In this document: positions 7,421-11,626 of the stretch, in pieces
Numbering within the stretch: position 1 is the stretch's first letter
How the letters are laid out: each line of letters begins with the position of its first letter
Made by a program: the position numbers and the translations under genes
The notes under the pieces: generated by a model
Databases searched by the model: none
Seen by the model: only the letters and a program-made list of their open reading frames with translations
Told to the model about the DNA's origin: nothing
Origin: Nitrospirota bacterium
Lineage (GTDB): Bacteria > Nitrospirota > Thermodesulfovibrionia > Thermodesulfovibrionales > SM23-35
Direction of reading: 5' to 3'
Length of the DNA: 11,626 nucleotides
NCBI GenBank assembly: GCA_029883145.1
Contig: JAOUJR010000024.1
Span: 1-11,626, forward strand

Positions 7421-7478
7421 ATCTATTGAAACCTAAACCCCACCTCACATTTGCTGAACAAAGGAAGACAAGGATAGG

Positions 7479-8246
7479 TTAAGTAATATCAAGTGAATCA
7501 AGGATGCTGAATAGAGCAATTACTGCTGGTGATTCTCCGGGAAGCTGAAAAATTGGCTTCCCCTGAAGGTCATAATTAAATAGTGTGCTGTCCTGGGGGA
7601 TTAGACCAGCAACGTAAAGCCCTTTCTGCTCTGCTAAAGATTTTAATTCCTCTCCTTCTTGACCGGAGATTCTGTTGATAATTACCAGCCGTCTATCGAT
7701 CTCAAGTCTTAGTTCATCAATCAATTCATTAATTCTTCCTGCTGTCTGAATACCTCTTGTAGTTGGATCGCTCACAATAAACAGTAAATCGATTTTATGG
7801 GTCGTTCTTCTGCTGAGGTGCTCCATTCCCGCCTCGTTGTCAATCACAACGTAGGGGTATGTGAAGGATAGTTTATCTACATATTTTCTTATAATATTAT
7901 TTGCTGCGCAATAGCAACCGGCCCCTTCCGGCCTTCCCATCACGATTAAATCAAACCCCTTTGACTCGATAATTGATTGCTGAATCTGATAATCAAAAAG
8001 TTCTTCTGTGGACATGCCACCAAGCCTTTCTGTGCTCCTTCTAATCTCATCGAGAGACTCCTCTCTTAATTTCCCTATTGTGGTATGGACATCAACTCCG
8101 AGTACCTCATTGAGAGAACTGTTAGAATCCGCATCTACTGCGAGCAGGGGTTTCTTCTTTTTCTCGATAATATACCGTATGGTAAGTCCTGCAACAGTAG
8201 TTTTACCTGTACCGCCCTTACCTGCCAATGCGATTACAAATGCCAT
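7479..8246 (-). CDS. cooC: CooC-type nickel-insertion ATPase, 255 aa
   Basis: MinD/SIMIBI-class P-loop ATPase with the deviant Walker A GKGGTGKTT (residues 9-17, with the signature Lys10), VDADSNS (37-43) and a Cys-x-Cys pair in GAGCYCAANN (Cys111, Cys113). That pair is the metal-binding motif of CooC, the protein that loads nickel into carbon monoxide dehydrogenase using ATP; the dimer binds a metal ion between the two CxC motifs. The length matches the family. No CO dehydrogenase or acetyl-CoA synthase gene is in the window, so its client lies elsewhere or beyond the edges. ATG 8246 is fixed by an in-frame stop two codons upstream. There is no ribosome binding site; TATTAT (8252-8257) just before the ATG may be a -10 element of a leaderless transcript. 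It diverges from the cytochrome gene with 72 bases between. A related MinD-like ATPase for another metalloenzyme is the main alternative. Confidence 0.85.
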   Translation of the reverse strand: MAFVIALAGKGGTGKTTVAGLTIRYIIEKKKKPLLAVDADSNSSLNEVLGVDVHTTIGKLREESLDEIRRSTERLGGMSTEELFDYQIQQSIIESKGFDLIVMGRPEGAGCYCAANNIIRKYVDKLSFTYPYVVIDNEAGMEHLSRRTTHKIDLLFIVSDPTTRGIQTAGRINELIDELRLEIDRRLVIINRISGQEGEELKSLAEQKGLYVAGLIPQDSTLFNYDLQGKPIFQLPGESPAVIALFSILDSLDIT

Positions 8247-8318
8247 TTTTTATAATACATTAAACTCGGCTCTTAGTTGAATTTTTTCACATAATAAAGG
8301 ACAATATAACTAAAGAGT
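8247..8318. promoter_or_regulatory. Divergent promoter region, cooC / tetraheme cytochrome
   Basis: This 72-base AT-rich gap separates two genes read in opposite directions, so both promoters must lie in or next to it. TATTAT (8252-8257, minus) stands five bases before the cooC ATG. On the plus side TTGAAT (8277-8282), CATAAT (8290-8295) and TATAAC (8305-8310) are present, but none pair at proper spacing. No sigma-54 site or dyad like those at 1953-2001 is seen. Confidence 0.4.
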
Positions 8319-8837
8319 ATGCTATGGGTTATGAAAATAACTAATTTACTTAGATTCTCAATAGCATGTTTGTTATTTCATGTTGTGTTTTTTCTGCTCG
8401 TCACAATGACAATAAACTCACCTTTAAGTTTCGCTGAAACTAAAAATAGAACACCTCAATATGTTGGCTCATTAGTCTGCAAAGGTTGCCATAAGGACGT
8501 ATATGACAGCTTTATGACCTATGCCAGAAAGAGTAGATCATTCTCAAGCATTGAACGGGTAAAGAAAGGATTAACAGAAGAGGAAATTAAAGGATGTTAT
8601 TCCTGCCACACTACTGGATATGGAAAACCCGGTGGCTTTGTCAGTCTTGAAAAGACACCCCAACTGAAGAATGCCGGCTGTGAGGTATGCCATGGACCAG
8701 GGGAATTCCATGTAAAGACAAAGGATCCTCAATATATAAAGAGGCATATGACCAAAGAAGATTGTGAGGTCTGCCATACCACAGAAAGGGTCAGGGCATT
8801 CAGGTATAAGCCCATGATTCATGGAGGCGCACATTAG
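8319..8837 (+). CDS. Exported tetraheme cytochrome c (c554-like), 172 aa
   Basis: Four CxxCH heme-attachment motifs: CKGCH (Cys54), CYSCH (Cys93), CEVCH (Cys121) and CEVCH (Cys149). The third lies in GCEVCHGPGEFH, a hallmark of the cytochrome c554-like family. An N-terminal signal peptide (residues 1-39, ending SFA before Glu40) sends it to the periplasm. The mature part has exactly four further His (131, 143, 168, 172), enough for a second axial ligand on every heme. The region after heme 1, where relatives often have Ser-x-His, reads ARKSRSF and lacks the His. Start: ATG 8319 or ATG 8331 (residue 5); neither has a good ribosome binding site, and 8331 would give a more typical signal peptide. 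It is 32 bases upstream of the heme-containing hybrid kinase and surely co-transcribed with it, so it may pass electrons to that sensor or be its control partner. Confidence 0.9.
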   Translation: MLWVMKITNLLRFSIACLLFHVVFFLLVTMTINSPLSFAETKNRTPQYVGSLVCKGCHKDVYDSFMTYARKSRSFSSIERVKKGLTEEEIKGCYSCHTTGYGKPGGFVSLEKTPQLKNAGCEVCHGPGEFHVKTKDPQYIKRHMTKEDCEVCHTTERVRAFRYKPMIHGGAH

Positions 8838-8869
8838 AAAGATAAAGGCGAAAGAAGTCGGGAGATAGG

Positions 8870-11560
8870 ATGTTTGGTTTTATAAAAAGGCGGTTGGGCT
8901 ATAAGATCATGGCTGCCATGGTAATCACTATAGCTGTGATCTCGATAAGCGAAATAACCTTTCGAATTTACTTTGGGACTAAAGACAGGTTAGAGCTGAT
9001 GACCATGGCTGCCAAAGAGCTGGCATCCTCGACCTATGCGGGTATAAAGTATCCCATGTCGATAGGGGATAGTGAAGCGATTAAACGACAATTGTCAGAC
9101 ATAAGAGAAAAGGCAAAAGAGGTTGAGGTCTTTATCACTGACTTCGATCAGGAGATAATCTATTCCACCCATGAGGACAAGGTAAAGACCAGGTTAGCAG
9201 ATTCTATTTCCAATAAAGATACAAAGAAAGCCTTAAGTGTAGTGTTAGCAACAGGGGCTGATCCAAATAGGTCATTCGATGATACGGTCTCAGGTGTAAG
9301 ATATCATGTTATGATCTTTCCTATTTTAAATCAAAAGGATTGCTATCACTGCCATGGCTCTCAAAGACACGTCCTCGGAAGCATGGCAGTAAGGGTGAGC
9401 GCTGAGCAAGTCTATAAGACCGTTGCTGCCCAACGAAATCGAACTCTATTGTTACTTGGATTCACCTTACCTATTGCAATAACCATAATCTTTCTATTAG
9501 TGAATAGACTTGTAAGACGTCCTATAGAGAATTTAGCTGAGAAGGCAAAGAGTTTTGCCGAGGGAGACATGTCTGTTTCCGTGGATGTAAAGACAGAAGA
9601 TGAAATTGGAGTCCTTGGTAAAACCTTCAACTACATGGTCGAAAGTGTCTCCTCTTTCAGTAGAAAATTAGAGATGGAAGTAACCAGAAAAACTACTTTA
9701 TTAAATGAAAGGACTCATCTCCTCTCATTATTAGAAAGGGCTAACAGGGAACTCAGGGAGTTGGATAAATTAAAATCAACATTCTTAGCCAATATGTCTC
9801 ATGAACTCCGTACTCCGATGAATGCCATTATTGGATATACAGAATTATTAATAGACAGGGTTGACGGCCCTATTAATGAAGAACAGGAAAAAAGCTTAAA
9901 AAAGGTAGTGGCTAATGCAAAACATCTCCTGCAGTTGATAAATGATGTCCTCGATGTATCCAAAATAGAGGCGGGAAAGATAGAATTGGAAGCAAAGGAG
10001 CTTGACCTGAAATGGTTAATTGACTCCGTTATCCCCACCTTTGAACCTCAGATAAAACAAAAGGGGCTCACACTGACTATTAATCTTGAAGAGAATTTAT
10101 CTCATATATATGGTGATGAGGATAAAGTCAGACAGATTCTGATAAACCTGTTATCCAATGCTGTTAAATTTACTCATAAGGGCGGCATAATGATAACCGC
10201 AAAACTATCTGAGAGAGGAATTAAACCCCAAGAGCAACATATATTTGTAGAGGTCTGCATTGAAGATACAGGCATCGGAATAAAGGAAGAGGATATCGGT
10301 AAGATTTTTGATAAATTTACACAGGCAGACCTCTCCACTATACGTCAATACGAAGGAACAGGCCTCGGGCTTAGTATTGCGAGGGGATTAGTTGCATTGC
10401 ATAAGGGGGTAATCTGGGCAACGAGTAAATATGGAGAGGGAAGCAAATTCTGTTTCACCATTCCATTAAAAAAGGAAATATTCGAAAAGCCTTATGAGCC
10501 AATAGTAGAGTTAAAAATGGCTGAAGGCCTATCCGAATATTTTGGAAGACCCGTTGAAACCTTTTTGAAAAAGCCAGAATACGCAGGCAAGCCAATAAGA
10601 TGCTGGGAATATACACGTTGTGGACAGCCCTCCTGTCCTGCATATGGAAGCAAAGAAACCCGATGCTGGTTAATCCTTGGAACTCATTGTTCGGGCATGA
10701 AAGTAGCTGCCTATCCAGAAAAGTTAGATTTCTGTAAAGGCTGTGAAGTGATAGAAAGACTTATACTCGAAACAAAGGAATATAAGCCTGAAGAAGCAGA
10801 ATTACTTAAGGAAGGTGCGAAAAATATCATATTAGCGATTGATGACAACCCAGAGGCTATTGACATTATAAGGAAATATTTAGGAGAGGATTACAGAGTA
10901 ATCGGCCTCATCAGCAGTGAAGAAGCAGTAGAAAAGGCAAAAGAACTAAAACCTCTTGCTATTACCCTGGATATCATGATGCCCAAAAAAGACGGATGGC
11001 AGGTGCTGAGAGAGTTAAAAAAGACACCAGAGACTCAGGACATTCCAGTAATTATTCTCTCGATCGTAGATAATAAAAGGTTGGGGTTTAGCCTGGGTGC
11101 AGCAGAATATATAGTCAAACCTGTAGAAAAACAGGTTCTCTTACGAAAATTAAGAAACTTAGAAAAGACCACTACAATAAAAAGGATATTAGTAGTAGAT
11201 AACGATCCAGACACAGTAAAATTGATCAGTAATGTATTGAAAGAGGCTGGATATAAGGTAACAATAGCTTATAATAGTAAGGATGCGATTGACTCTATAG
11301 AGGATTTCGAACCTGACCTGATTGTCTTAAATCTCACCATGCCTGAAGTGAGTGGATTCGATGTCATTGAATATCTCAAGACAGAAGAAAGGGCCAAAGA
11401 TATTCCCCTTATTATAGTCACCCACAAGGATTTAACCGAAAATGAGATAGATGAACTGAATGGGAGGATCCAGGGGATATTAAATAAAGGGATACTTACT
11501 AAAGAAGACCTTTTAAATGAACTAAAAGATACTATTACTAAGGTTAGTAAAGCACAATGA
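8870..11560 (+). CDS. Membrane hybrid histidine kinase with periplasmic heme motif and two receivers, 896 aa
   Basis: Order: membrane helix 1 (about 12-34); periplasmic sensor of the DUF3365/Tll0287-like type carrying the c-heme motif CYHCH (Cys158, Cys161, His162); helix 2 (192-212); HAMP (213-266); coiled coil; HisKA with His311 in MSHELRTP; HATPase with NLLSN (426-430), DTGIGI and GTGLGLS; a Cys-rich module (578-626) with CWE, CPAY, CW and CKGC; receiver 1 with Asp701 (TLDIMMP) and Lys in VKP; and receiver 2, where the acceptor position is Asn821 (VLNLTMP). ATG 8870 has GGAG at 8861-8864. A covalent heme outside the membrane suggests sensing of redox state or a small gas, with His311 passing phosphate to receiver 1. 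The Cys-rich part resembles the module called two-CW, probably metal binding. Receiver 2 cannot be phosphorylated in the usual way. No DNA-binding output is seen, so a separate regulator or protein contacts must carry the signal. Confidence 0.95.
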   Translation: MFGFIKRRLGYKIMAAMVITIAVISISEITFRIYFGTKDRLELMTMAAKELASSTYAGIKYPMSIGDSEAIKRQLSDIREKAKEVEVFITDFDQEIIYSTHEDKVKTRLADSISNKDTKKALSVVLATGADPNRSFDDTVSGVRYHVMIFPILNQKDCYHCHGSQRHVLGSMAVRVSAEQVYKTVAAQRNRTLLLLGFTLPIAITIIFLLVNRLVRRPIENLAEKAKSFAEGDMSVSVDVKTEDEIGVLGKTFNYMVESVSSFSRKLEMEVTRKTTLLNERTHLLSLLERANRELRELDKLKSTFLANMSHELRTPMNAIIGYTELLIDRVDGPINEEQEKSLKKVVANAKHLLQLINDVLDVSKIEAGKIELEAKELDLKWLIDSVIPTFEPQIKQKGLTLTINLEENLSHIYGDEDKVRQILINLLSNAVKFTHKGGIMITAKLSERGIKPQEQHIFVEVCIEDTGIGIKEEDIGKIFDKFTQADLSTIRQYEGTGLGLSIARGLVALHKGVIWATSKYGEGSKFCFTIPLKKEIFEKPYEPIVELKMAEGLSEYFGRPVETFLKKPEYAGKPIRCWEYTRCGQPSCPAYGSKETRCWLILGTHCSGMKVAAYPEKLDFCKGCEVIERLILETKEYKPEEAELLKEGAKNIILAIDDNPEAIDIIRKYLGEDYRVIGLISSEEAVEKAKELKPLAITLDIMMPKKDGWQVLRELKKTPETQDIPVIILSIVDNKRLGFSLGAAEYIVKPVEKQVLLRKLRNLEKTTTIKRILVVDNDPDTVKLISNVLKEAGYKVTIAYNSKDAIDSIEDFEPDLIVLNLTMPEVSGFDVIEYLKTEERAKDIPLIIVTHKDLTENEIDELNGRIQGILNKGILTKEDLLNELKDTITKVSKAQ

Positions 11561-11567
11561 ACACAAC

Positions 11568-11626
11568 ATGAAATTCATACTCACGCTCATTCTTTTTTTT
11601 ATCTTGGCACCTCTCAATGCATGGGG
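11568..11626 (+). CDS. Start of an exported protein (first 19 codons, cut by the right edge)
   Basis: ATG 11568, 7 bases after the kinase stop, opens MKFILTLILFFILAPLNAW and runs off the window. The short basic start, hydrophobic core and small residue near the end fit a Sec signal peptide. An ATG overlapping the kinase stop (11557) terminates after four codons, so it is not the start. The ribosome binding site is weak. Its position in the cytochrome-kinase operon suggests another periplasmic partner, perhaps a further cytochrome; nothing in the visible part proves it. Confidence 0.55.
   Translation, partial: MKFILTLILFFILAPLNAW

Noticed and set aside
8358..8372. Lipobox-like SIAC in the cytochrome signal peptide
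   Set aside because: The Cys sits early in the hydrophobic core, position -3 is Ser, and a normal cleavage site (SFA before Glu40) follows.
11602..11620. TGGCAC near the right edge as a sigma-54 site
   Set aside because: The -12 half (AATGC) is poor and it lies within the coding start of the last gene.

Overview
The window reads as a signalling and electron-transfer region from an anaerobic or microaerophilic bacterium with sigma-54 regulation, c-type cytochromes and a CooC-type nickel-insertion ATPase. Most of it looks like about 40% GC by hand count. The left-edge oxidase gene is visibly richer (about 55% in a sampled line). Anammox Planctomycetota, Nitrospirota or Desulfobacterota would all fit; the sequence alone does not decide.

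Minus strand, read from right to left (8246 down to 1): a CooC-like ATPase (8246-7479); an NtrC-type sigma-54 activator with its own sigma-70-like promoter (7346-6030); a 1250-residue cytosolic multi-sensor histidine kinase, MEDS-PAS4-GAF-PAS-HisKA-HATPase (5761-2009); a stand-alone receiver protein (1864-1487); a 35-codon small ORF overlapping its stop (1490-1383); and, one base further, an exported multicopper oxidase that starts with GTG at 1381 and runs off the left edge. The oxidase has no stop inside the window, yet it is open for 460 codons and carries both copper-ligand motifs present in its N-terminal part.

Plus strand, diverging from cooC: an exported tetraheme cytochrome c (8319-8837); a membrane hybrid histidine kinase with a periplasmic CxxCH heme motif, a seven-cysteine 'two-CW'-like module and two receivers, the second with Asn in place of the phosphorylated Asp (8870-11560); and the first 19 codons of another exported protein (11568 to the right edge).

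The most interesting hidden structure is regulatory. A near-consensus sigma-54 promoter (1882-1897, minus strand) lies just before the receiver gene. Three copies of an 11-bp dyad, GGCA-N3-TGCC, lie about 87, 108 and 125 bp upstream of its predicted start, the usual distance for enhancer-binding proteins. The simplest model is that the MEDS/PAS/GAF kinase phosphorylates the neighbouring NtrC-type activator, which binds these dyads and switches on the receiver-small ORF-multicopper oxidase operon. The cytochrome and heme-kinase pair looks like a second, extracytoplasmic redox-sensing unit. Linking the two systems to each other or to CO/acetyl-CoA metabolism is inference only.
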